Shown piece after piece: positions 44,580 through 55,620 of a DNA stretch of 64,000 nt; position 1 is the stretch's first letter; each line of letters starts with the position of its first letter. Made by a program: the position numbers and the translations under genes. Location: positions 139,615,108 through 139,679,107 of the forward strand of contig CM043955.1 of the NCBI GenBank assembly GCA_014529385.2, given 5' to 3'. This DNA comes from Adiantum capillus-veneris. Taxonomy: Eukaryota; Streptophyta; Polypodiopsida; Polypodiales; Pteridaceae. The notes under the pieces are model-generated. The model saw nothing but the letters and a program-made list of their open reading frames with translations. It did not search any database and was not told the origin of the DNA.

Positions 44580-46070
44580 ATGCCCTTGCTCGCCGCACTT
44601 GAAACAACATCTATCCTTGCGATAATGCTCAAGCTCTTCAGGAGAGAGTTAATTTTTGCCTTTATAAACTCTCTTCTCTTTAGCTTTGTTGCAATTGCCC
44701 TTAGGAGACTTTTGGACATTGTCCTTCCCCTTAGGCTCATTGGAACCCTTTTTTTTCGTGGGCTTAGAATTTCTTTTAGCCCCTGTTTGGAAATTGATTC
44801 AAGAGGCCACCATAGTATGGTGTATAACCGCCGATATGCTGCGTGGCCTTTGGGAGTTGGCATACTCCGCCATTTCTTCAGTTAAGCCCGCACAAAATTG
44901 TTGCTTTTTCTCTCCAAAATCCAACTTCTTGAAGACAGTGGCTTTGAGTTGTAAATCCCAAAACTTGTCTACATATTTGTGAATGGATTCGTAGGGAGAG
45001 AGCTTCAAGCTTCACCAGTCGGTGAGTAATTTGTCTTTGGCATTGGTGGCCAAAAACTGCTTCATAATGGAAGCTCTTAAAGATTTCCATGTTTGTGGAG
45101 CTTCACCGTTGGCCTGTAGGCTAGACTACCATTGCCTGGTGGACTTTTGAAAGTGCATAGCTACATGGCGTAGCTTAGAGGACTCCGTGAAGCCCTCATC
45201 TCCAAACGCGCATCGAATTGTCGGATAAAGTCCAAGACTTTGTCCGTAGCACCAAAAGTGCCATCATAGGTAAGGAAAGAGATGCTCTTCCCTCCCTCTT
45301 TGAATTTCTTGAGCTCGGATGACCTCTTCCACACGGCATAGGATTTCCTATGGCCTCTTCTTTTTGATGGTTCAAAGGTTGCACCATCACTTTCTTCAGA
45401 AGATGAAGAATTTGAGGAAGATGGAGAAGAGGGTGACCTCTTTCTCGCCTTTTTCTTTCCTTGATCTTCTTTGTCTTCACCATCAATTTCATAAGAGGAA
45501 GAGGATGAAGAAGATGGAGAAGAGGATGTCCTCTTTCTCGCCTTTTCCTTCTCTTGCTTTTTGTCATCCCTCTTTGAAGTATGGTGTGGAGAAGTATGCG
45601 ATGGTCTTCTCCATTTTAATGGTGATGGAGAGTGTTTAGCCCGCCATCTTCATGGAGCCATCTCCACCGAGGTCGCAGGAGACTCACTTCTTTCTTATTC
45701 CTTCGGTGGAGGCTCTTGAATTCTCCTTTCAGAAGGAGACGTGTCATCAAGGAGCAAATTTCTGAGCCCTTCATATGGATCCTCTTCTTCTTCCCGATTC
45801 GAAGAGAGGCCTCTTTTGGAAGTCTCGCAAGGAGGCTTCCTAGGTGCTCTCTCGTCATGGTGGGGATCTTGGAGAATCCCATGAGCACGAAGTTGCCGTT
45901 GTACTTCACTTTGGAGGGATGGATTGCCCATGGTTTGTTGAAGCCTAGAAACAAGATAGTTAACAAGCATTGGGGCATCATTAGTAGCTTGCTCATTAGC
46001 AAAATCAAAGTTATCAACATTAATTTCACTCTCTTTACTATTGTCAGCTATTCTAACAACTTTCAGATGT
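44580..46070 (-). pseudogene. Gypsy gag with Ser/Arg-rich repeats (minus-strand copy)
   Basis: Reading from 46070: EINVDNFDFANEQATNDAPM, then TSKRGLSSNREEEEDPYEGL, then two Arg/Ser blocks (KARKRTSSSPSSSSSSS and KARKRSPSSPSSSNSSSSEE), then the gag core with KRRGHRKSYAVWKRSS, SFLTYDGTFGATDKVLDFIR and a zinc-knuckle-like CFKCGEQGHVYRACPQ remnant near 44600. Several shifts occur, for example near 45210. Each motif has a counterpart in the plus-strand copy at 21562-22985. Confidence 0.85.
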
Positions 46071-46411
46071 AAACTTTTTAGGTGTACTTTGGCACTTCAA
46101 GCCCTAGTTGCTACTCCTCTTTACCCCTTTAGAAAAAGCACTCAAGCTATTGTACCTGTGGCTCGAATACCATTAATTGCAAGGAATAGAAAAGAGGGTC
46201 GTTCAATACCAAAATAGCACCGGCTCTTGTGTCCCGCAGGACTCCACTATTAAGACCATAGCTCTCGACGGTGATGCCCCATTAACTGCACAAAGGCAGG
46301 CGCACTGCAAGGCTGCAAAATCCCTATTCTATTTACTCACATGCAATTAATAGTACCAACCATTTATAGCTAGCTTGAGGACCTCCCTTCTTGAGCAAGA
46401 AAAGAGAAACC
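46071..46411 (-). other. Gypsy 5' leader between primer site and gag
   Basis: No coding potential was seen; position suggests the untranslated leader of the element. Confidence 0.6.
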
Positions 46412-46428
46412 TTGTGATCTGATACCAA
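46412..46428 (-). promoter_or_regulatory. Gypsy primer-binding site
   Basis: The minus strand reads TTGGTATCAGATCACAAG directly after an LTR end ...AATGTTACA. TGGTATCAGA matches the tRNA-Met primer-site consensus. Confidence 0.75.
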
Positions 46429-47125
46429 TGTAACATTTAATGGTCTAGTAACTTGTGTGTAGCGGAAAATAGCATGAACATAGTGAGCATTTCATTAGAA
46501 TAGCTTCCTAATGAGAATAACAAGAGTGCTTGGGTGGAGAGAGAGCAACAAAAAGTATAACACCTAGTTACATAGTATGAACAATACTCCAAAAGAGAGA
46601 GAAATTAAGCAATTGACAACAGTTGAGGACCAGATTTGCATGGAGCCAGTCCCCCCTCCAAAAGGCTTTGTATTATGGTTTCTCCCATCAAGAGAGACAT
46701 TTTACAATACAATTCTTTGTGTTCCTTCAATATTAGCTAGTGCAATGAAGATGGAAACTTCATGCACTAAGCAAAACACTTATCAAACAAAACATCAATT
46801 CCCTCACGGTCTCAGACCCAAGACCTCACACACCTTCGAAGATGGTGAGAGCTAGCGGGGTATGAGAGTAGATTGAGAGGAAGAAGGAGTATTATTACGA
46901 GAAAAATGTACATCTCCTCACATAATCACTCATATTAGCATAGCTTAGCTTAGTAATTTGTATGGTAGAGGAGATGAGCATGCATTGAAGCTTGGCTCTT
47001 GGTTGGATTTGCATCACAAATCCAAGAGTTGTTGGTGTAGGCCTCCCTTCTCACAAGCTTGGAGTAGGTGCTTTCCATTAAAGCTTGAGAAGGAGAGAGA
47101 GTCTTCTTTGCTTCACACATCAAAT

Positions 47126-47148
47126 TGTGTGTGTGTGTGTGTGAGTGT
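47126..47148 (+). repeat. (GT)n microsatellite
   Basis: About 11 GT units with one GA interruption. Confidence 0.9.
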
Positions 47149-47223
47149 GATAATGCCTTGCAAAAATCATTCCGCTCCCTCTCTTGGTCGACCCCTCTTA
47201 CTATTTGCTCATCCTCACACCTC

Positions 47224-47547
47224 ATTGGACCTCCCCAGGCCTAGCCAATGGAAATTAAGTAGCATAAGTGATAGTCGTCTGACATGTGTCCCCCTTTCCC
47301 CTTTTGTGAGAGCTTTAGGTAATTACTTAATTCAACTAAACTCTCATTGGACCCCTTTGCCTCCTGGCCAATAGGAATCAGGGAAGCCATTGGGCTACTG
47401 AATGCTCATTGGACCCCTTGGGAGACTGTCCAATAGTCTTCTAGAGAGCTTAATTCTTATTGGTTCTTTTATAAAGTGTTTTTAAATTAATTAAACTAGA
47501 TTTACTCTAGCTTAATTCTCATTGGTCGACCTCCAAGGCCATCCAAT
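47224..47547. repeat. Four ATTGG...CCAAT inverted pairs
   Basis: Pairs are at 47224/47245, 47346/47368, 47408/47430 and 47521/47543, each separated by about 16-17 bases. CCAAT is the NF-Y core site. The pairs lie in the putative LTR, where they could be promoter elements or the remains of short repeats such as CTCATTGGACC. Confidence 0.7.
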
Positions 47548-47624
47548 AGGAATTGAGTACACCTTGTGGGCATCTGGGCTAAGGAGCTGACATGTGTCCC
47601 TCATTCCCTTTGTGTAAAGGGAGC

Positions 47625-47649
47625 TTGTGTGTGTGTGTGTGTGTGTGTG
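47625..47649 (+). repeat. (GT)n microsatellite
   Basis: About 12 GT units. Confidence 0.9.
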
Positions 47650-48049
47650 AGTTTCTCTCTCATCTCCTACTTCTAGGGCTCGCCCCCTCCTATGTAGGGA
47701 TGGTTGAAGACTTTTGGGACACACACAAAGCATCCAATTTCCCTAGGCTTTTGACCTTTGGACACAACCTTTGAATTTTGGAACCTTAACATTTTGGAAG
47801 TCTTAATGGGCTGAACCTTAGGGTCTTTTAAGCCCATTGGTGCACATTGCTCTATTGCAGATGGCCCCCCTTTTGGATCCCTATTTTCCCTCCTTTGGAT
47901 CCCTACTCTGGCCGGTCTGCTAGCTTAACCAATATTCTAGCTTTTTCTCCCATGGCACTTCCCCATATTAAATGATCAGTTTAACATGAGAAACTCATTT
48001 AGGAGAATTAGATATTGATTATTATGACACTTTCCCTCACTAAGATGTT

Positions 48050-48198
48050 TTTCCCCCCGTGCGTTGTATATACGCCCATCACTCTAGGGCTATCTTATCT
48101 TTCCATTTCACACTAAGTAATACACTCTCTGTTGTGTGCCTTGAGCTTCCTTCGTCTTCTCCAAGCTGTGTGTGTTTTTCTTCACCCCTATTTCCAAT
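48050..48198 (+). mobile_element. Truncated Copia LTR scrap
   Basis: The sequence TTGTATATACGCCCATCACT through CTTCCTTCGTCTTCTCCAAG to CCCTATTTCCAATAG matches the last two thirds of the 227-bp LTR at 37049-37275. The first 80 or so bases and any internal region are missing. It retains CCCCCCGTGC, as the 3' LTR does (CCCCCGTGC). Confidence 0.88.
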
Positions 48199-48199
48199 A

Positions 48200-48790
48200 G
48201 TCCCTCCTTGTGTTTGTGTTGTGCATTGGCCTTCCAAATCTGGATGTTTTCCCCTCATGGGTCTTTTTCTTCTCTTTCAACTTGAGCTTTTGTTTTCTTG
48301 GTATCAATAGGAGGTGGAGAGTGTTGCTTTGGAGAGATTTTGTGCTTTGTCTCCTCCGCATCTTTTGTTGTTGCCATATCTTTAGCAGATTCCTCATGAT
48401 GTAGCTGCTAACTTTGAGGAGAGACCAATGGTGAATCTAAATTCATTGTTTTTGGTCGCCTAGACTCTTTCTCAGCTCTCTCTTTAGCTTTCCTTTTCAA
48501 GACCTCATGGATACTTTTTTGTGCGGAGCCTGCTAACCTAATCTCCGCTTGAGCTTTCTGTCATCTTTCCTCTTTAACTTTTTGAGCTTTGTATTAAAAT
48601 TATATATTGCCAAGAAGCCTTTACAAGTTGTTGACAAGTAGGTGTAGGCCGAGCAGACAATGGGGCTCTATATTGGATGACAACAATGGGCAAATGTGCA
48701 TGAGGATGGAGGAGTTGGGGTTGCGAGCACACAATCAACAACCCCCAGATGTGCAAGCTCGTATTGTAGTGCAGGCTAAGGGCCACACAA
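48200..48790. other. Stretch before the gag-only element; no recognised gene
   Basis: Short open frames on both strands have no family motif. The plus-strand frame at 48607-48822 runs into the LTR of the next element. Confidence 0.4.
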
Positions 48791-48791
48791 A

Positions 48792-49111
48792 TGTAAGGTG
48801 TGAGCTTTGTCCTAGAGTGTAAGTCAAGGAGAGAAGAGTGGATTTATCCCACATGCAGTGGTGCAAGGCTGTAGAGCTACTTAAATCTCATTTGATGAAT
48901 AAGCAAACACAAGTCTATTTTGCATTACATGTCCCTTGTTTATGGTGAGCTTGTGATGGCTTAGCAGATAGTCAAGATCGTGTTTATGAGTCCAAGTTAA
49001 TTGATCTTGGAACCTAATTTTCTTGAGTGATAATCTAGCCAACACACACTCACTTGTGTGTACAATGTTTCTCTTTCATCCACCCTAGCTAGCACAATCC
49101 CATTCCCATCA
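48792..49111 (+). repeat. 5' LTR of the gag-only element
   Basis: It starts TGTAAGGTGTGAGCTTTGTC and ends near CATTCCCATCA. Beyond it the LTR end plus primer site is repeated in tandem (to about 49240), giving a second primer-like GTGGTATAACAGAGCACC. Confidence 0.85.
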
Positions 49112-49245
49112 AGTGGTAATAGAGCACCAGTTTATGCTAGAATGTTTCTCTTTCATCCACCCTAGCTAGCATGTTTCTCTTTCATCCACCCTAGCTAGCA
49201 CAATCCCATTCCCATCAAGTGGTATAACAGAGCACCAGGTTATGC
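49064..49245 (+). repeat. Tandem duplication of LTR end and primer site
   Basis: ATGTTTCTCTTTCATCCACC occurs near 49064, 49141 and 49171, and CAATCCCATTCCCATCAAGT near 49094 and 49201. Two primer sites follow, near 49113 and 49221. Confidence 0.85.
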
Positions 49246-49696
49246 TAGCGAGGTTCGTTGTTACGATTTTGTGTGTTAGTGATTAGCACTCTTCAATTTA
49301 GCATTTCCTAATTACTATTTGCATTAGTTTAATAATCCCAATTCCTAACCACCACTCGGGCAAGAGCATGCTCTACTACCCTTTGTGATTAGGTGAAGGG
49401 GAACGCGCATTTAGCATTGGATTGTGTGTGCAATCTGTCAATTAGTGTGCATTTCATTCTCATATTGAGCCTACTTTGTGTTCACTTGGAGCCCATTTTT
49501 ACATTTTCATTGAAACCATTGTATTGTGAATTTTCTTTTATGGCCTATGTGTGTGCAAAGCCATTGGCAAGAGCTCTCCATCTACGAATGTTTGTTTTCT
49601 CTTATCGGGTTTCGATAGTGTGATTAATTGCTCGATCAATCTTTACAACTAGTGTTATTCATCCTCTGGTTTTTCCTATAGATTCAAGGCTCAAAA

Positions 49697-49723
49697 GTGT
49701 GTGTGTGTGTGTGTGTGTGTGTG
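49697..49723 (+). repeat. (GT)n microsatellite
   Basis: About 13 GT units. Confidence 0.9.
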
Positions 49724-50485
49724 CCTAAAGGAGCATTCAATGCTCACCATCCCCTTGTGGAAAATAAGTCTCAAAAAGTTCAAATATCCCCAAAAGTTGG
49801 CCCACCCATGGTGGGAACACCCTATTCTTAGGGGTTTTGACCACTTTTTGAGAGGCCACACACGAAGCAAACCGGGCGCCCACTAGGCAGATAAGGGCTG
49901 TCAAAATCATTTTGAAGTCCCCCATCAGGCACAAAGGACAAGAATTGGCCAGGTGCCTTCGGCAGCTCTGTTTTGCATGCGCACCGGCGCTCGTCCGCTA
50001 CCGAAAGTTGTCCACTACGTCGACCATCCGACTTGGAAATCTCTAAAAGGCAATAAGCCGTTGTTTTGAAGAAGCTTCAGGTATACCCCTCTTAGGCCCC
50101 CCTTCCCACGGCCATCAACTTCTCCCCAAGAGCCGGAGCTCCCCAAAAGCTTAGGTGATTCTAAGGTTGCCTTCTTTGGCACTGTTGCCTGCCCCTTGCT
50201 CACAAGAATTTTAAATCCCTTAAGGGCCTATTCCCATAGCTTTCCAAGGAGTTTTCCACCAAGGCCTCCCAAGGCTTCACCAAAGCATTAAAAGGCACCT
50301 TTGGACTTCAAGATCAAAGAGTATCATCGGCTCCTTCAAGCATCAAAAGTGGCAAATTCCAAGAGCTTCAACAAGCAAATTCAAAGAAAGACCAAACTTT
50401 TCCATCATTTGTGAAGAGGGGCTTCAGCGACGGTGAAGAGGAGCTTCACAAAAAATGATTGATATTCACTAAAGGAAATATTTAA

Positions 50486-50533
<48 letters not shown>
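50486..50533 (+). repeat. (CT)n(CA)n compound microsatellite
   Basis: CT units to 50510, then CA units to 50533. Confidence 0.9.
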
Positions 50534-50705
50534 TCTCACGCAATAAACCCTAAAATTTTGCAACCAAGCACAACAATTTTCAATGTATATCATAATCTAC
50601 ATTTATGAGGATGATCTTTTAGTCATGCTTGTGTAGAGAGATAGACACTAGCTAGGAGAGTCTCTTAAGCTAAGACCCCTATATAAGCACAATGGGGGAG
50701 AAGAG

Positions 50706-51490
50706 AATAGAGAATTTTAATGGGGAGAAGGGTCCCACACGTGGCAGACAAAGCTTAGGGGCCACTTAATGCAGAAGACACTGTGGGGAGTAGTCAAAAT
50801 ATCACTAGATGAACAAGGAGTGCATACTTTATCTTTTAGTGCACACGCCATAGAAAAGGACGAATAGGCACTTGGGATCATCATCACTGCACTACACAAC
50901 AACTATGTTCACTTCATTCATAAGTATACGTGTGCACATAAAGCATGGGTTGTTCTCAAAGAAAAATTTGGGGCTAGAGCTAAAAGGAGTAAAGTGAGTC
51001 TTTAAAGACAACTTTACAAAACCACAATGTACTAAGGAGAAGACATAGCTAGCCTTGTGAATAGACTTAAAAGCACATAACCAAGCTTATGTATATGTAC
51101 TAGAAGATAAAAAAGTGGACGTGTTTTTAAGCGTAGTTCCACCCTCTTATGACCACTTAGTCACCATCCTTGAAGACAAAGTATCGGCTCCAACATTTCA
51201 AGATGTCATCAATTCTCTTCAAGAAGAAGAGAAGAAGAAAAAAGGCTCATCGATAGCATTAGGAGGAGACTTTGTCACATCGTCAAAAGGGGGATAATCA
51301 GCATCATCCTCAAGTGTAAAGAAGTGTTATAATTGTGGGAGAATGGGACATGTAGCGAAGGATTGCTACACCAATAAGTCTTGCAACAAATTTGGTAAGG
51401 AGGGGCATCCTTCTTCTCGACGCTACTTAAGTGGAGAAAGCAATAATGGCAGCAGCAACAACATAATAACAAAGGCAAGAAACTTGTGAG
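50706..51490 (+). pseudogene. Copia-type gag with zinc knuckles
   Basis: The broken frame reads IENFNGE near 50710, then after a shift HTWQTKLRGHLMQKTLWGVV, HKAWVVLKEKFGARAKRSKV, LYKTTM and GEDIASLVNRLKS. The open stretch at 51115-51297 adds SVVPPSYDHLVTILEDKVSA. A complete CX2CX4HX4C knuckle, CYNCGRMGHVAKDC, lies near 51326-51367. A second damaged one, CNKFGKEGHPSSR, lies near 51382. This is the UBN2-type gag of plant Copia elements, which coats the RNA. Confidence 0.85.
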
Positions 51491-51736
51491 AGGATCAACG
51501 CATATGGTGGAAGAACAAGAAGAAGACAAAGAACAAGGCTAGAACAACCTAGTCTATTGCGAAGACATACTGTGAAGATTGTAGCCTCTCGGGGGAGGAC
51601 TTTTATTTTTTGTCATCCTTTGTGGATATGTCATCCTTAATGTATATGTGTTGACATCCTATGTGGATATTGTGTCATCCTTAATGGATAAATAATCTTC
51701 AATGTATTGTCCTAGCCCACATCTCAAGGGGAGGAT

Positions 51737-52055
51737 TGTGAGGTGTGAGCTTTGTCCTAGAGTGTGAGTCAAGGAGAGAAGAGTGGATTGATCCCACATG
51801 GAATGGTGCAAGGTTGTAGAGCTACTTAAAGGTCATTTCATGAATAAGCAAACACAAGTTTATTTTGCATTACATATCCCTTGTTTATGGTGAGCTTGTG
51901 ATGGCTTAGCAAATACTCAGGATCGTGTTTATGAGTCCAAGTTGATTGATCTTGGAACCTAATTTCCTTGAGTGATAATCTAGCCAACACACACTCACTT
52001 GTGTGCACGATGTTTCTCTTTCATCCACCCTAGCTAGCACGATCTCATTCCCATA
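51737..52055 (+). repeat. 3' LTR of the gag-only element
   Basis: It starts TGTGAGGTGTGAGCTTTGTC right after the purine tract. It differs from the 5' LTR at scattered sites. A reverse-oriented relative lies at 52905-53165. Confidence 0.85.
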
Positions 52056-52435
52056 AAAAATCAAGGTGGTAACCACACAGAGGGTAGTGCTTATGAGGAG
52101 CTGGAGATCAAGAAGTAGAAGAAGGTGGTGCTGCTTCATGCACTTGTTGATTCTTTGATTGCCGAGTAGTTGTCAACTAGGGCCAATTACAAACACCAGA
52201 TAAGCTTCATTGTGATGCACTAGAGAAATCCATAGTGTTGACAAGGACAAATATTGTGAAACAGTGGTGTAAAAATGCTTGATGAAAGCAACACAACGCA
52301 AATCATTGTAATGCGATGATGAGCCTTTGACTTGCCTTTGGGGCCTTCCCATGTGGTCTTCACAAAATCACTTTAATACTTGGACTTTTATTCCTCTAAA
52401 ATAGTTCGAGCATTGAATACTCAAAGTTTCACACT

Positions 52436-52510
<75 letters not shown>

Positions 52511-52900
52511 TTTCTTCAACTACTGCATAAACTGGAGAACAGAGTCAAGAATCCCCGAGCTTAATTGAGATGATAGGAGGATCAAATGAATTCCAAATGT
52601 AGGGCTTAGGAGCCCTGCATTTAGAATTCATTTCTTGTAGAAAGCTCGTGACACGAGCTTGTACACACACAAATCACAAAATCCAATGAAAGCTAGGTAG
52701 AAAAAATATGGTTGTTGAAAAAATTGCAAAAGACAGATGAAATGGCCTATTACTAATCTTCCAAAGACTTGCCCAAGCTTGATTAAAATCTCATGATTAC
52801 AAATTTTATGAGAAGATGCTAATAAAATATGTTTAGCTTATTGGAAGTGATCGAGTGAAGGGATTAATAGACCTAAGCATGAACCATCGGCTCTGAACCA
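52056..52900. other. Flanking DNA with a CA microsatellite
   Basis: The (CA)n tract spans 52435-52508. Otherwise no motif was recognised. The plus-strand open frame over the CA tract is an artefact. Confidence 0.5.
52435..52508 (+). repeat. (CA)n microsatellite
   Basis: About 37 CA units with one CAGA interruption near 52461. Confidence 0.95.
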
Positions 52901-52904
52901 CTTC

Positions 52905-53165
52905 ATGGGAATGGGATCGTGCTAGCTAAGGTTGGTGATAGACAACACAAGTGAGTGAGTGTAGGTTAGATTGTTACTAAAACGAATTAGGTTCCTAGAT
53001 AGATCAACTTGGACTCATAAACACGATCTTAAGTAGTTTGCTAACCCATCACAAGCTCACCATAAACAAGAGACATGTAATGCAAACTTGGTTGAGTTTG
53101 TTAATTCATAAAAAGGAGCTTTAAGTAGCTCTACAGTCTTGCACCATTACTTGTGGGATAATTCC
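52905..53165 (-). mobile_element. Inverted LTR scrap of the gag-only family
   Basis: On the minus strand the sequence matches the LTR at 51737-52055 from its TCCCACAAGT...GGTGCAAGACTGTAGAGCTA part to its CTAGCACGATCCC end. The first 60 or so bases are replaced by two copies of a GAGGTGGAATTATCC motif (to about 53230). It directly abuts the Gypsy integrase that begins at about 53240. Confidence 0.8.
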
Positions 53166-53239
53166 ACCTCTTCTCCTATTCACTCATACTCATTCACCCA
53201 CATGTGGATAATTCCACCTCTTCTCTCATTCTCTCATGA

Positions 53240-54013
53240 ATTACCATGAACTCATCTAGCAAGAATTCAATCATTTCATTTAGAAAGTGAGTCCCTCTAT
53301 CGCTAACTATTTAGCCCATATTCTTGTAAAGACATTCTCATACAAGATTTTCACGGTTGTTTTTGCATTGTGATTCTTTGTAACTTTGGCTTTGATCCAT
53401 TTGGTCCAATAGTTTGTGGCCACTATAATACACTAAGCATGCATACAATATGCGTGAGGTGCTATCAGTCCTACAAAATCTATGCCCCACTTAGCAAAAG
53501 TCCTTGTCCCCATCATCAGTTTGAGAGGCATTTTGTCTCTCCACATAGGTAATATTTTTCATTCGCATTCATTGCATATTCTCATGTATGCTTCAACATC
53601 CATGAACAAGGCTGGCCACCAAATTCTTGAAGCAAGAATTGATTTTGCGGTTGTGTCAGGAAAAAATGTCCGCCTGCTTGTCTAGCATGAGCTTGCTTAA
53701 GAATCGGAATGCATTCACCTTTTGTGACACACATTTGCAATTGATTGTCCTTTCCTCTCTCATAGAGGTAATCATCAATTAACACATAACCTTCAGCTTT
53801 GATTTGAATGGATTTCATTCTCACTCTACTCAAGCCCTCTTGTAAGGTCCCTTTGGTCAGGTAATCCACAATGTACAAGCTCCACTTAGGTGCTACCGTT
53901 ACTTTGAAAATTGTTACATGTTCTATAGATGCCTTAGTTGCACAAATGTCACATAAACTAATGTAGTCATGAACAATTCTCTGCATTCTAGGCCAATGTA
54001 CACCTAGTCTCAT
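53240..54013 (-). pseudogene. Gypsy integrase (second family)
   Basis: The frame at 54013-53582 begins RLGVHWPRMQRIVHDYISLC and DICATKASIEH, the second half of the HHCC finger region. It contains YVLIDDYLYERGKDNQLQMC, typical of this Gypsy group. After a break near 53520, KWGIDFVGPI and IIVATNYWTKWIKAKVTKN match the DFVGP and ATDYFTKW integrase blocks with the first catalytic Asp; the Asp of ATDY is Asn here. The sequence ends before the final Glu. Confidence 0.82.
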
Positions 54014-54149
54014 TAGTCTCTAAAATGTTTGCACTTTCCCATTGTGAATTCTCATGTTTTACACATGAGCTAGGCTCAAGTACATGTTTCTCTCAATTGG
54101 CTCTATACATAGCCTCAATATATCATCATCCTTCTAGCTATTATCATGA

Positions 54150-55620
54150 GTGTTTGGGTTTGGGCAATGGCTAATGGCTACCTCTCAATCTGTAATGATC
54201 CAATAGTGAGCAAAGGTATGAAATTTTCACTCCAACTTACACCATCTCAGTATTGAAAAGATAAGAATCTAGCAAGTCGTCATCAACTCCAATGGGTGCC
54301 TTGCCATGAGGCAATCTAGACAAATGGTCATCCCTTTGGTTTGTGATCCCTTTTTTCACCACCACCATGAAATCAAACTCAAGCAATATGATGAACTATC
54401 AAAAAATACGTCTTGTACTACAGGGTTTGTTCACCAATAAGTAAAATAGTGCTTGATGATCTACAAAGAAGACAATCTTGCTCATGAGAAGGTAGTGTTT
54501 GAATTTTTTTATAGCATAGACCATTCGTAGCCCTTCTCTCTCCGTGGTTGTGTAATTCTTTCATGCACTATTAATCTCTTCCAGAACAACATAGAGAAAA
54601 TTTCATATTGTACTCTCTAGGCTGTGATAAAATGCATCCTATAGCATAAGATGATGCATCAGCGTGGACATAGAAGATCTTCATCTAAACAAGAGCTTTC
54701 AAAATTGGAGTGGAAATCAATTTCTACTTCAAAATTTGGAACGCTTCTTCACATTCATCAGTCCATTCAAATTTTGTGATAAGAGTGTAGAGAGATTTGG
54801 TGATGATTGCATACATATAGATGAATCTTCTATAGTATCTGCAATGGTCCATGAAGGCTTGTACATCCCTAACTTTTGTCAGCCTTGGTAGAGAAACAAT
54901 CACTTGAATCTTCTTAAGATCAGTGGAAATGCCATTTTTTGACACAATGTGTCCTAGAATTTCCTTGTCTTACCATGAAGACACATTTCTTTTGGTTCAA
55001 GCATGTGGGATAGATTTTTCATTTCTCAAAGATCTTCTTCAAATGCTCTATATGTTTGTTTCTAAAGAGAGAACGCGCACATAAGTCATCCATGTAGATC
55101 TCTAAGAATTGTCTTAGATATTTCATAAATTTATGACTCATCATATTTTGGAATGTGGCAAGTGCACTTGCTAAGCCAAATGGCATCATTCTATAGGAAA
55201 ATAGAACCCATTCTATGGCAAAGGCTATTTTATGTTGATCCTCTAGCTTTATAGCAAGCTAATTGTAGCCTGAAAAGCCATAAAGAAAGCTATATGCTTC
55301 TTTTTTGTCAACTCACTCTATCATATGATCAGTAATTGGGAGAGGATAGTTTCCTTTGGTAATAGATACGTCTACCTATTTGAGATTTACACAATTGGTG
55401 AAACCCAATCTATGTGTTCAATCTCGTAGATAAACTTGACTTCCTTAAGCTTGTCTATCTCCTCCTTGATCTTTCTTGCAAAGGTTTCATTGTGTGTATG
55501 GGAATGTTGTCTGTGAGGTTTCACATCACTCTTAAGGGGTATGGTATGTTGGCAAATGCTCGAATCTACACCCTTAAGGTCTTGCAAACACATCTCTATA
55601 TTGCTTGAGTGTAGCTATAA
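54150..55620 (-). pseudogene. Gypsy reverse transcriptase and RNase H (second family)
   Basis: The frame at 55593-55387 carries IPLKSDVKPHRQ, then KIKEEIDKLKEVKFIYEIE and WVSPIV. Broken frames then give FLYGFSGYNQLAI, RMMPFGLASALATFQNMM and IYMDDLCA (catalytic YMDD near 55086-55097). The frame at 54945-54724 gives DLKKIQVIVSLPRLTKVRDV and FEWTDECEEAFQILK. RNase H traces (HADASSYAIGCILSQ) follow near 54660. Polymerase catalytic residues are kept, but at least five stops or shifts occur between motifs. Confidence 0.85.

Larger units (their letters stand above)
43245..48029 (-). mobile_element. Ty3/Gypsy retrotransposon, 5' LTR to mid reverse transcriptase
   Basis: Reading the minus strand from 48029, there is a long 5' LTR, primer site (46412-46428), gag (46070-44580), protease (44580-44280) and reverse transcriptase (43800-43245), cut within the polymerase at the helicase relic. 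RNase H, integrase and 3' LTR are absent from this copy. Gag matches the plus-strand fragment at 21562-22985. The LTR's outer end at about 48029 (minus TGTCATAAT) is estimated; the following bases belong to a Copia LTR scrap. Confidence 0.85.
46429..48029 (-). repeat. Putative long 5' LTR of the Gypsy element
   Basis: The inner border at 46429 (TGTAACATT on the plus strand) is fixed by the primer site. The outer border near 48029 is a guess from the first good TG/CA end before a foreign Copia LTR scrap. The LTR contains two GT microsatellites (47126-47148, 47625-47649) and four ATTGG...CCAAT pairs (47224-47547). No partner LTR is in the window, so the length of about 1.6 kb is unproven. Confidence 0.5.
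49246..50705 (+). other. Long non-coding leader of the gag-only element
   Basis: About 1.5 kb separates the primer site from gag, with no family motif. It contains a GT tract (49697-49723) and a CT-CA tract (50486-50533). A minus-strand frame at 50015-50203 has no known relative. Confidence 0.6.
48792..52055 (+). mobile_element. Gag-only (non-autonomous) Copia-type LTR element
   Basis: Direct repeats of about 320 bases at 48792-49111 (TGTAAGGTGTGAGC...) and 51737-52055 (TGTGAGGTGTGAGC...) act as LTRs. The primer-site-like TGGTAATAGAGCACC follows the first and a purine tract AAGGGGAGGATTG precedes the second. The interior carries only a gag (about 50710-51480) with a zinc knuckle, then reaches the 3' LTR within about 250 bases, so protease, integrase and polymerase are absent. 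Flanks show an imperfect target duplication (ACAAA and AAAAA). It would depend on enzymes supplied by a related Copia element. Confidence 0.85.

Noticed and set aside
52380-52568. Open frame with Thr-His repeats
   Set aside because: It is a (CA)n microsatellite read in one frame.
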